Assembly: GCF_040958095.1 (NCBI RefSeq) | Contig: NC_091219.1 | Span: 28,131,850 to 28,195,849 of the forward strand | Length of the DNA: 64,000 nt | DNA from: Procambarus clarkii | Taxonomy: Eukaryota; Arthropoda; Malacostraca; Decapoda; Cambaridae | Reading direction: 5' to 3' | In this document: piece by piece, positions 21,932 to 32,199 of the stretch | Numbering within the stretch: the stretch's first letter is position 1 | How the letters are laid out: every line of letters begins with the position of its first letter | Translations under genes and position numbers: made by a program | The notes under the pieces: model-generated | Seen by the model: the letters and a program-made list of their open reading frames with translations, nothing else | Told to the model about the DNA's origin: nothing | Databases searched by the model: none

Positions 21932-22620
21932 TAGTGACACCTCGGCTTACGAATGAATATTTATGAACTTTTCGGGTTACGAGCCTAATTTCTTCGAAAA
22001 ATTTGAATCGGGTTACAAACTTTGCCTCGGGAAAGGAGTTTGTTGATACAGTATACGTATGGGCTGACCTAGCGTGTGGTGGCATGGTTTTCGCGCCTCA
22101 GTTTACCAGTGTCTCCTGCCTAGTAAGTATCGCACCTGAATTCTTTGTAAAGCATTACATTTGTTTTGGGATTTTTGGCTATTTGAACATAAAATTTGTT
22201 ATGATATATCTTGCCATGAGTCCCAAGAAAGCCAGTGGTAAGGTTCAAGCCAAGAAAACACATGTGAGAATGACCATAGAGGAAAAACAAGAGAGCATTC
22301 ATAAACATCAAAACGGTGCATAGGTTATTGAACTAGCTAGGCAGTACAACAAATCTATGTCAACAATATGCACTATACTTGCTAAGAAAAAGGACATTAT
22401 GAGCGTTAAAGTGGCAAAAGGCATATCAACAATCCCAAAACAAAGAACACAAACACTTGAGGATGTTGAAAAGTTTTTATTAATTTGGATACACAACAAA
22501 GAGTTAGCAGGTGATAGCATTTCAGAGGCCATCATTTGTGAGAAACCAAGGCATTTGCATGAAGACCTTTTAAAGAAAACCCCTGGAACGAGAGGGAAAA
22601 AGATGAATCAAGTTTGAAAA
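21932..22620 (+). mobile_element. Tigger/pogo-like DNA transposon, 5' end and N-terminal transposase fragment
   Basis: It starts with a Tigger-style terminus (agtgacacctcggcttacga). From ATG 22216 it encodes a CENP-B-type helix-turn-helix N-terminus: MSPKKASGKV, RMTIEEKQESIHKHQNGA, then VIELARQYNKSMSTICTILAKKK split by one in-frame stop at 22321. It goes on to KTPGTRGK, where Tigger N-terminal domains join the DDE domain. The DDE part does not follow in this orientation. Confidence 0.8.
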
Positions 22621-23084
22621 TGTGAAAAGTTTGTGTGACAATAGAGCCTCGTGGAAAACTTTTGCTGTGGTCATTACCTGGTGGAATGCACCCAGGATGG
22701 AGTATTAGGGCTATACATCTTTTAAATCATAAAAGTAATAAACATTTCCCATCAACCTTACAAACAATATTAACCTATTTTCATGTATTTCCCCCATGTG
22801 CATTTTAACAAAGTTACTAAATTGCCTTTATCATTCTGTAAAATTTCAATTACAGTATACTGTATATAATTTTGTTAGTATAAATGGACTGAATATTCTG
22901 AAATCACTATTAATTTTACAATTTCAGATTCAAAGGTGGTCTGGACACCCAATTTGGTCAGACAGGTGAAGAGAGCATTTAGGATAGTTCGAAGAGATGA
23001 AGATGGTCACAATTGTGTTTGAAGAGGCAAACGCCCCCCCCTTTGCTCCTGACATTATGTTCAGCCTATTGACCCCTGCACACC

Positions 23085-23795
23085 TAACACAAGGTAGGTT
23101 GAAAACTCCTCTTTCATGTCATTGGTTCATTAGCCAGAAACTTAGGGCCCATGCAGGAATATCCTTAAAAAAAACAAAGTGGCCCCAACAATGCATCCTC
23201 CAAGTCTGGAGGATGAGCAGGAGCATTGTCGAGAAGCAGGCCCTTTAGTGTCAAACTTTTCTCTTGCAGATATTTTTTGATGGCAGGGCAAACCACTCTA
23301 CATCACAGTTTTTCTGCACGTTATATATTTTTTAAAACTCTTGGATTTTCGGAATGATACACGAGCAAGGGTTTAATTTTCAAATCGCCACACAGCACAA
23401 GAGTTAGCCTATCCTGACACAAGTTAGCCCAAGTTAGCTTGTGTCCGGGCAGTGACGTCTCGTCTTGGGTAATGTATGTCCTCTTCGGCAATTTTTTCCA
23501 GAATAGCCATGTCTCCTCACAATTAAACACTTGTTGTGGAATATATTCATCAATACAGTATCTACAAAATCTTTAAAATCACAAACAAATCTTTCAGCCC
23601 CTACTTTGTCTGAGCTGGCACCCTCACCATGCCTCACAACACTATGAATACCACGTCTTTTTTCAAAATTTTTCAAACCATCCCCTACTCACCTTAAACT
23701 CTTTCGTATCTGCAAAACTCGTTCTAGGGGTTTTCTTTATAAGATCTTGCATGAAGATTTCATTGTTGACCAAACCACACACTGGAAATTGAATA
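23085..23795 (-). mobile_element. Tigger/pogo-like transposase DDE fragment, opposite orientation
   Basis: The minus strand encodes, in order, MQDLIKKTPRTSFADTKEF, VSRGWFEKFEKRRGIHSVVR, HGEGASSDKVGAERFV, FNCEETWLFWKKLPKRTYIT, DRLTLVLCGDLKIKPLLVYH, SENPRVLKN and GLLLDNAPAHPP. These follow Tigger/jerky DDE_1 order closely. The usual first Asp (NADET) reads Glu (NCEET); the second (LLLDNAP) is kept. Frame changes separate the blocks, so it is inactive. It points towards the head fragment at 21.9-22.6 kb. Confidence 0.85.
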
Positions 23796-23819
23796 GACAA
23801 CGACATTTCGATCCGTCCT

Positions 23820-24500
23820 GGACCATTATAAAGTCAATTGTGATGAGATGAGGGAAGCAAGAGCATTAAGTAGGCAAGAGAGAGAGGTGAGGAGATGGCA
23901 AGTATGTACGTATGTACATGAATAAAACATGTACATACTTATACATAACGTGTGTAAATAGTGTAATAAACACAATAACAGTATTTTGGGAGGAGGAATG
24001 TTGGCGAGTAATGTGTTGGAGGAGGGAGGGAGGACTGGCAGGGTGTGGCAGCTCACTCATGTTTTTTGGGCTCACCATACCAACATAGTGGATCGTTATG
24101 GTGAATACATACGTAGATGGGTATATACAATGTGTGTGTATATAGTGTAATAACAGCAAAAACACTGTTTGATTGTAGAATATGTCGCATATATGAGGCC
24201 CATAATTTTGAGCATAGCGATGTTCTATACTTTGAATTATATAAATTCCACAAATTACACACTTTTAAATAATATTACAGCAAAAAAAAGGAAGAAATGA
24301 ATGAGAAACTTCAAAATAATTGCGCAACATTTTATTCGCAGCAACTGCCGTCGCACGGGGTGGCGGGGCCGACAGACCCCCGTCGCTCCAACGCTCAGCG
24401 CCCATAATTTGCTCAACTTCCCAGCTCCATCGCAGCTAAAGTAAGTCACATACAATATTTTTTGTTTAGTTTCCCCGTGATCAGACTCTGCATTTTAACA
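23820..24500. other. No gene seen; AT-rich with a GC-rich patch
   Basis: A purine-rich stretch at 23.99-24.03 kb and a GC-rich patch at 24.34-24.43 kb stand out from AT-rich sequence. Small minus-strand ORFs here lack recognisable motifs or biased composition. Confidence 0.3.
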
Positions 24501-24595
24501 ATATAAGAAGATAAAAAAAAATTTTGGAAAGAATTTATTTCTTGTGCACCAGGGTGTTATTTGGAGATAGAGCAGTTCAGTGGTTAACTACTAAA

Positions 24596-24690
24596 TTTTT
24601 TTTTCTCCCACACACGCACCCCCCTAGGAAGCAGCCTGTAACAGCTAACTCCCAGATACCTATTTACTGTTCGGTAACAGGGGTCATCCC
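24596..24690 (-). repeat. tRNA-headed SINE, family A, body fragment
   Basis: Contains 'aggaagcagcctgtaacagc' and 'acctatttactgttcggtaa', the middle of the family A body in minus orientation. It directly abuts the RNase H LINE. Confidence 0.6.
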
Positions 24691-24699
24691 CTTTTGTAC

Positions 24700-26240
24700 A
24701 AAGAATCTGCTAAAGCTTTTAGGGCTAATCTTTGACACTCGTTTGTCTTTGTCGCCCCATATTTTTTACGTCCGAGTTGAATGCTCTAAGGCCCTTAACT
24801 AACTTTAGGTCATGTCCCATACTTCTTGGGGAGCTAATCGACACTGCTCCTCTCTTTACATTCCTCTCTCGTTCTGTCTAAACTCGATTATGGCCCTGTT
24901 TACTCGTCTGCTTCTCCTTCTACCCTTCACCATCTGGACACACTGCATCATACTGGGTTACGGCTCAGCTCTGGTACCTTTCCTTCGACACCTACCCTAA
25001 GCCTGTATGTTGAAACTGGCGTCCTGTTTCTACAGGATCGCCATGATCGCTACTGTCTTCTCCACCTTGCACGGTCCTTACAGCACCCTCACTCTTGCTT
25101 ATGTCATGCCTTGACCTTTACCCATCCTGTGGTTCCTGTTCCCCTTCACCACCTATCTCTTTCTATACGGTTGTCTCTCTTACAAAATGCTCTTTCAGTT
25201 TGTGTTACCAATATTTCCCCTCGTGTCATTCCGTCTTTGCCCCTATGGAGGGGTCCCCGTTCCTAAATTCTGTAAGCCTTAACCCACATGACTAAAACTT
25301 TTACCCCTCCTACAGTTCTAAATCACCTTTTCCTTGAACACTTTTCTTCACACTTCCACTCTATTTCCGTCTTCACCAATGGGTCTTAAGTCTGCAGAGG
25401 GTGTAGGCTACTCTGTTGTTTTTCCTGACTGCACCTTTGTGTCTCCTGCCTCCGGAGACTAGCATCTTCATGGCAGAACTTTATGCTATTCTCTATGCTC
25501 TTCATCAACTCTTTTCTCGCTGTCAACCCTCCTCTGTGTTTGTAGTTGACACTTGCAGTGCCCTCATGGCTCTAGAATCCTTTAATCCAGTCCATCCTTT
25601 GGTAGTTGAAATTCAACATTGGCTGTTTCTTATCTCCAGTAGATTTAAGACAGTGGAATTTCGCTGGATTCCCACCCATTTTGGTGTGTTCTTAAATGAG
25701 CGTGCGGACACTGCCGCTAAGGAAGCTATCCACACCTGTCCCATCTCCCGTTAAGGTATTCCTTATTATGACTTTTACCCAGTTATTCATTTCCCCATTC
25801 TTGCCCGTTGTCAGGGTTGTTGGTCTTCTGTTACTTGTAACAAATTGCGTGCTCTTAAGAGTAGTGTGTTCCAGTGGCCTTCCTCCTACCACCGTAACCG
25901 GTGGTGGGAAACGGCTCTGGCGAGGTTGTATATTGGTCATACACGTTTAACTCACGGGCACTTAATGGAGCGCTGCCCTGCTTCTTATTGTCCAAACCGT
26001 TGTCTCTACATGTCCTGACTTCCAGGACTTACGTGTCTTGCTTCCCGACCATCCCTCACTGTCAATTGTCCCTCGATAAAATTCTTGGTAAATTCAATAC
26101 CTTTGATATTGTTCGCCGTATGCGTTTTTGTTCTTGTATTGGCGACGTTAGTGATATTTAGCGCACTATGATTATCCCACACATTTGATGGTTTGATAAT
26201 TACTGTACTGTACAGTACTTTGGTTTGGAATGTATCAAAT
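24700..26240 (+). mobile_element. LINE with RNase H domain, 3' copy 1, degenerate
   Basis: It matches the better copy at 29.64-31.10 kb along its length: the RT C-terminal part near 24720-25000, then an RNase H domain with MAELYAILYALHQL, VVDTCSALMALESF and RWIPTHFGVFLNERADTAAK. The His-Asn-Asp tail of RNase H is visible. Several frame changes make it a dead copy. The element is 5'-truncated and ends with AT-rich sequence after 'gatatttagcgcac'. Confidence 0.85.
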
Positions 26241-26249
26241 AAAGTTGTT

Positions 26250-27600
26250 TCATGTATTCAAATGTGTGAGAAAATCCACTGGGGCTGTGAGATGAAGCGA
26301 ACCTGTAACAAAGGCATTGCCAGTTGCATACTCTACCACCACTGATGGTAAAAGTCTTACAACTGGATATCTTGTGTGACGGGTTATGGTATCACAGCTA
26401 TAATGAACCAAGATGGTATGGCTCTCCCTCACATAAATGAAAGAAATGCTGCTATTGGCCTTGCAGTGTGTAAGTTGCAGGTGGAAACAAATGAAAATTA
26501 TAAAATAAATAATTAAACAATTTACTGAAATAGTAATGAACAAAAATAACACATGACAATACTTGACTATCATGTAATGCAAAGGTGAACAAGTTAGTAT
26601 GACCTTAAATGCAAAATATAAACTATAAGCAATGAATAAAAGTATGAAGATATACTGGTGTTCTGAAGACAGCTACCATACCACCATGGCATCAGTCACA
26701 TGATGTTGGCTGGAAGTGGACGACGGGTTAGAGACACGAAGGTGATCCTAGAGCACTAAGGGAGAGATTGCCTCTCCAGGGAGGCAGCGCTCTTTATATA
26801 GTCCGGCGGTGATGACTCATCCAGTGTCAACACGAGGTGGACATCTGGTCAACTAGCAAACTGCTCGTTGTGGCCGGCGGTGCCTTTGTGTTGAGCTGTA
26901 CCACTGTCAGTTGAAGGCGGCTAACTGCTTGTTTGTGGGGACAAACTGCCAGTTAGCAGTGGCGCCCGGCTTGCCTCTGAGTCGTACCAGGCCGTGCCAG
27001 GCCCTGGGGGGTATGGAGAGGTGGCAGGACTGATGACTCTTCTGGGCTGGTGTAGATGTATACTTCCAGTGCAGAGGCATTGAAGGTGAAGGGAAAAGGC
27101 AGTTCCACTGCTATGCAGGGGATTCACGTGACACTTGTGAAGCCACAGAAAGTCTGGAGGCCCTACTAAAGCCAGTCCAAGTATTAAATAAAACCCCTGA
27201 AGTACGCCGGTGAAGGGTAAAGTGAAGGGTGAAGCAAGACTCTATGCCCCAACTTCAGGCACACACAGAAAATCACGTTTTGGTCCCGCCTCTCAACTGT
27301 ATATTTGAAGTTGGGGCGTATGGTGTTGAACTGCTTCTGCTTTCACCTGAGTGCTTGTAGGTCTTACGTAAGACGTTGACTCAAGGAGGGGCCTCAAAAC
27401 TTGCTGTGATTTATGGGGAAATCCGGTTGTAAGACTTTTACAAAGTCAGTAATATACTGTGGTAGAGTATGCAGCTGCCTGTGCCTTGGGCAAGGGTTTA
27501 CGTCGCCTCACAGCTCCAGTGGATTTTCTGCTTGGTGTATATCAGGTTGTGATTTTGTGTGTGTACCGTATTGTTATGATCGCCGTCTGATAAGTCCTTT
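26250..27600. repeat. Diverged inverted repeat pair around a GC-rich core
   Basis: A roughly 110-base segment occurs at 26265-26390 (minus) and 27425-27530 (plus), sharing 'ttgtaagacttttac', 'gtggtagagtatgca' and 'cagtggattttct'. Between them is a GC-rich stretch with a TATA-like 'ctctttatatagtccgg' at about 26793. No coding gene is recognised, and class is unknown. Confidence 0.5.
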
Positions 27601-27858
27601 CTGGCCTCAAGAGTCATTTTTACCCACCTAGAAAGATTGCAGATGGCCAAAGCAGTTATTTAAGTTAAGAAGGGACAAGTCTTAAACAGAAATTTGCATA
27701 ATATTTGACTGTAAAGGGGTAAATTGAGGTAGATTGAAAAACAAAATGGTGAACCGGGCAGGCGGTACTCACAATTAGGCGAGTACACTCGGGAACTTTT
27801 AAAGTGCAACCAAACATGCTTTAGGCTCTCACAACAAGAGGTGAGTGGTGGTGGCTCA

Positions 27859-27881
27859 GGTGCTCAGCCAATCAGAGCACC
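27859..27881. promoter_or_regulatory. CCAAT box inside a 7-base inverted repeat
   Basis: GGTGCTC at 27859-27865 and GAGCACC at 27875-27881 are perfect inverted repeats flanking CCAAT at 27868-27872. A donor-like CATT|GTAAGT follows at about 27960. It could be a promoter with a non-coding first exon, but nothing downstream was linked to it. Confidence 0.25.
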
Positions 27882-29630
27882 TAAGGAGGGAGGGCAGGAG
27901 TGAGAGGGGGGTGGTATGTGGAAGTTTGGTGACAGTTGTGTGTAGTTTGTTCATCTTCATTGTAAGTTTCATGGCTTGGTGTGCATTTCCCTAGTAAATT
28001 TAATTAGGGAAAAATTCAGGTGTTTGATTTTTTAAATCAACTTTTTAAATGTTGAGTTGTTAACCCCTGCACTGCTCACCCATTTTCGGCAAAAATGTCT
28101 TGGTGCAATTCTCAAGGATATATTTCTGTTATTTTTATAATTGTTCAGGTAAAGTTAATGTCAAAATGTTTCCAAAGTCAACTATTTCCATTTCAAAACA
28201 GAAAGAGTAATGAAAACATTTAAAAATATTAAAATATAGCCTAATTAAAAAACAAAAAGCACAAATCTCAGAGCGCCTAAAGGCGCTTTGCGCAGTGCAG
28301 TGGTTAAAGCCTCAAAGTGCACGGAGTTGGTTTGGGAGTATGGCATCCTCATGCTGTTGCGTGCTCGCGTGAGGTAGCAAAGGTGATGTAAAGTTGTGGG
28401 GTGTACATGCTTGGGACGTCCTCTCTCGGGATGGCTGGTGTTAGACCTGCGTGTTTGTTGGTTGTTGAAAAGCCGTCATCCTTTGCTGTTGTGGTATTGA
28501 TTTTACACTGTTCATCTTGTAATTAATACTGTAGTGCGATATCTAGGGCTACCATTTGTAGGTTTAAAATGTCTAATACAAACAGTTGTCCAATGAGTTT
28601 TAATAGGAAATATCATCCACCAAGCACCATTGTATAATTATATTAATTGATAGTATATGGATTGTGCAGAAGTGCTTAGAATGATCTTTAACACTTGGCT
28701 ATATTGGTCATGTCAAATACCTGCACGGTGAATGCTCAAAGACCCTTTCTTTATTCAGTGTTGTCACATACCTCATGGGGGTATGGATAGGCAAAGACTC
28801 ATTCGGTTAAACTTGCCTTGTAGTACTTTCAGAGCTGAGAAATTTGGAATCTGGTTAGCACTTTCCAAATAAATTGACCTTTAAAGTGAATTCCTATTTA
28901 GGTTTAAAACATTATACCGAATGAGAAACTCGGATTATATAGCCGAACACCAGAAATGTTGTTATTCAATTTGGTTGCCTAAAGCACATTCAAGGACTAC
29001 TCATTACATGGCATTCCAGGATTCCTCTATACCTTGCCTTATGCTGTAAACATTGCCACAACCCTGTGTTTTATTGATTTAAATGGGCACAGGGAGGCAT
29101 ACAACACTGCAGATTATGATGTCATTAGTTATCCACAGTGCTGACAAGTGGGCTGACTGATGTTCGTTGACACCTGTATCGTGCTTCAATTTAATCGCCA
29201 GGAGATCACCCTCTCACTAGACTCGTCTGTAGGAAGTACAGTATAGTATCTCAAATTACCTTGGATCACAAATAGCATAAGACTTGGGGGTAGGAGAGGG
29301 TTGCAGTGTTTGTCATGGCTCTCAGTTGTTCCTGGTAATAGGCAATTTAGTTCTGGAATCATTTTTGTTGGCTAATGTTAAATTTTTTCGAAAGTAGATG
29401 TTTTTCTGAAAGGGAAGGGGGGGGGGGGGTTACCTCTATGCTTGGATACAGTTATCTAAGTGAATACTTAGATTTATACAGTAGAATAACTACCTTCTTT
29501 TCCTTAGTCAAAAAGGTTGCTTGTTTATTTCTAGGGACTTGTATTGTCTTATATTTTTAACTGCAGCAACTTTCAGTGAATGATAGATTCTTACTGAAAG
29601 GACCTTTACTTCATTGTTGTTGCTTTATGG
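27882..29630. other. No gene seen
   Basis: Mixed AT-rich sequence with scattered short ORFs and a G run of about 13 at 29415-29430. I recognise no domain, RNA gene or repeat family here. Confidence 0.3.
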
Positions 29631-29639
29631 TCATCTCAT

Positions 29640-31110
29640 TGTGTACAGGGATTCCGCGAAGCTTTTGGGGTTAGTCTTTGACACTCGTTTGTCTTGGTCA
29701 GCCCATATGTCTTGCCTCCGAGTTGAATGCTCTAAGGCCCTTAACCTCCTTAAGGTTTTGTCCCATACTTCTTGGGGAGCGGATAGGCGCACACTCCTCT
29801 ATTTGCACTCCTCTCTCATCCTGTCTAAACTCGATTATGGTTGCCCTGCATACTCTTCTGCTTCTCCTTCTACTCTTCGCCGTCTTGATGCTTTGCACCA
29901 TACTGGGTTGCGTCTCGGCTCTGGTGGCTTTCGTTCGACTCCTGCCCTTAGTTTGTATGTTGACACTGGCTTTCTCTCTCTTCAGGACTGCCGTGATCGC
30001 TACTATCTTCGCTATCTTGCGCGGTCCTTCCAACATCCTTCCTCTCGCCTCTGTCGTGCATTGACTTTTCCTCCTCCTGTGGTTCCTGTTCCTCTTCATT
30101 GTCTCCCACTTTCTGTCCAGTTATCTCGCTTACAGGATTCTCTTTCTGTTCATATTTCTAATGTTTCTCCTCGTATTGTTCCTTCATTACCTCCGTGGAG
30201 AGTCCCCCTTCCCAAGTTTTGTACGTCCTTGACTTGTATTACTAAAGCCTTTACCCCTCCTACAATTCTGAAAAGCCTCTTCCTTGAGCACTTTTCTTCA
30301 CACTCCCACTCTATTTCCATCTTCCCTGATGGGTCTAAGTCTGCGGATGGTGTGGGCTACTCTGTTGTTTTTCCTGACCGTACTTACATGTGTCGCCTCC
30401 CTTCAGAGGCTAGCGTCTTTACGGCAGAACTTTATGCTATTCTCTATGCTCTTCGTCTCTTGCTTTCTCATTCCTCCTTTGTGGTTGTAGTTGATTCTCG
30501 TAGTGCCCTCATGGCTCTAGGGTCCTTTAATCCTGTCCATCCGGTGGTCATTGAGATTCAACATTGGCTGTTTCTTATTTCTAGTAAATTTAAATCAGTA
30601 GAGTTTTGCTGGGTTCCCAGCCATATTGGTGTTTCAATGAGCGTGCGGATGCTGCCGCTAAGGAAGCTATCCGTTCTTGTCCCATCTCCCGTAAAGGTAT
30701 TCCTTATTCCGACTTTTATCCTGTTATTCATTCTTCCCCGTTGGCAGGGTTGTTGGTAAGAAGCTGTGTACTCTCAAACTTAGTGTGTCCCCGTGGCCTT
30801 CCTCCTACCACCGTAACCGGCAGTGGGACACTGCTTTGGCACGGCTGTGGGTTGGTCATACCCGCTTAACCCACGGTGACTTAATGGAGCGCCGCCCTGC
30901 TCCTTATTGTCCCTCTTACAGTTGTGCATATCCTTGTTGAATGTCCTGACTTCCAGGACAAGCGTGTGTCTTGCTTTCCGACCGTCCCTCGATAGAATTC
31001 TAGGTGAATCGGATACTTTTGATATTGTTCGCCTTATGCATTTTTGTTCTCGTATTGGCATTCTTGGTGATATTTAGCGCCCTCTGATTATTTCGCACTT
31101 TGATGGTGCT
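29640..31110 (+). mobile_element. LINE with RNase H domain, 3' copy 2, better preserved
   Basis: An open frame from 29614 to 30759 covers the RT C-terminal region (KLLGLVFDTRLSWSAHM, KALNLLKVLSHTSWGADR, LSKLDYGCPAYSSASP, LRRLDALHHTGLRL) and RNase H (IFPDGSKSADGVGYSVVF, FTAELYAILYALRLL, VVDSRSALMALGSF, CWVPSHIGVS). A frame change near the RNase H end moves the rest to another frame. RNase H-bearing LINEs belong mainly to the I, LOA and R1 groups; an I-like lineage is my guess. It is 5'-truncated and matches copy 1. Confidence 0.88.
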
Positions 31111-32190
31111 ACATGGCCTTCCCGGTTTGGTGCCTTCTTTTGGTAATTACCTTACCTTCATTGTTGTTTCATTTTAATGTGGTAGTTGTGGCTCATGTGC
31201 AAGGTCTTGGATTTTTTTCTGTTTTATATTAAGAAATTGCCAGTCTTGTTACTATTTGTAGAGTTAGAGATCTGCATTAAGGCCTCAATATTTTAATCTT
31301 TATTTTTTTTTATAACGTTATCAGCAATTTTTGTGGTTGGTAATATTTAGATTAATGTCAGTGATGTATATGACAAGGGTTTGAGACCCCTTGTGGTATG
31401 ACAGCATTTTTCCCCAGTCATTTCTTTAACAAATGAATGGTTACGAGGACCCTTTCTTTTGTCCTTTCTACCATGTACCTGTTTGTTGCTTCTTGGTCTT
31501 CCATTTGGTACTTTGGCTATTAAAACAATGGCCTTTGGTAATGTTGCAATTACCATTGCTAAAAACTAACCCTGCTTAATGAACCTGCTAAATTTTTTTT
31601 AGAAAAGTTTTAAAAAATTCCATTCCTTCAGGACCTTGCAGATGTTAGGTCAAACTAATTGACAGTAATCTGTTTTGCCCTTTCAAACAATGATGGTTTT
31701 AATCTAGGTAAAATATTTCAGAATATCTTTAGTTTGGCAGACAAATCATTTAAGAGCTTTGATTAAATTTAAGTTACCAAAGACTGTGAAAACCATGTTG
31801 TATAGATGCTTCAGTGTCACTTTTCTAATGTTTTGTAAATTTAACAATGATCTTTAGTTAATTTAATCATAATTTGTCCAAAGCTTAGGTGTTGCATAGC
31901 TTTAAATTTACTTTCAAATATGAAAACTAAAATTGACTAAAGTTTCTTGCACTTTAATATTTCAAACTAACAAATATTGCAAATTAGTCTATGTAAAATG
32001 AATAGGTAGTCCACTTTTACATCTTTTCAATGCATTTTGCATGCACCTATGTAACAAGTTACAAATAGGTGTAAATTTTACCAAGTATTTATTTTCAAAG
32101 TAAAAAAATTTCAGATGTTTAAACATTGCATCAATAGTAGTAAAAAATAATTTCCAGCATAATTTCAGGATAAGGTATATAAAGTAGTTT
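31111..32190. other. No gene seen; AT-rich
   Basis: Very AT-rich sequence with no domain, clear repeat or RNA gene. Its right end may be the 3' flank of the minus-strand transcript below. Confidence 0.3.
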
Positions 32191-32199
32191 CATTAAAAT

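Noticed and set aside
26250-27130. A solo LTR or other LTR-type fossil, suggested by a TATA-like box and compositional shift
   Set aside because: No direct terminal repeats, primer-binding site or coding relic were seen; the related segments are inverted, not direct.
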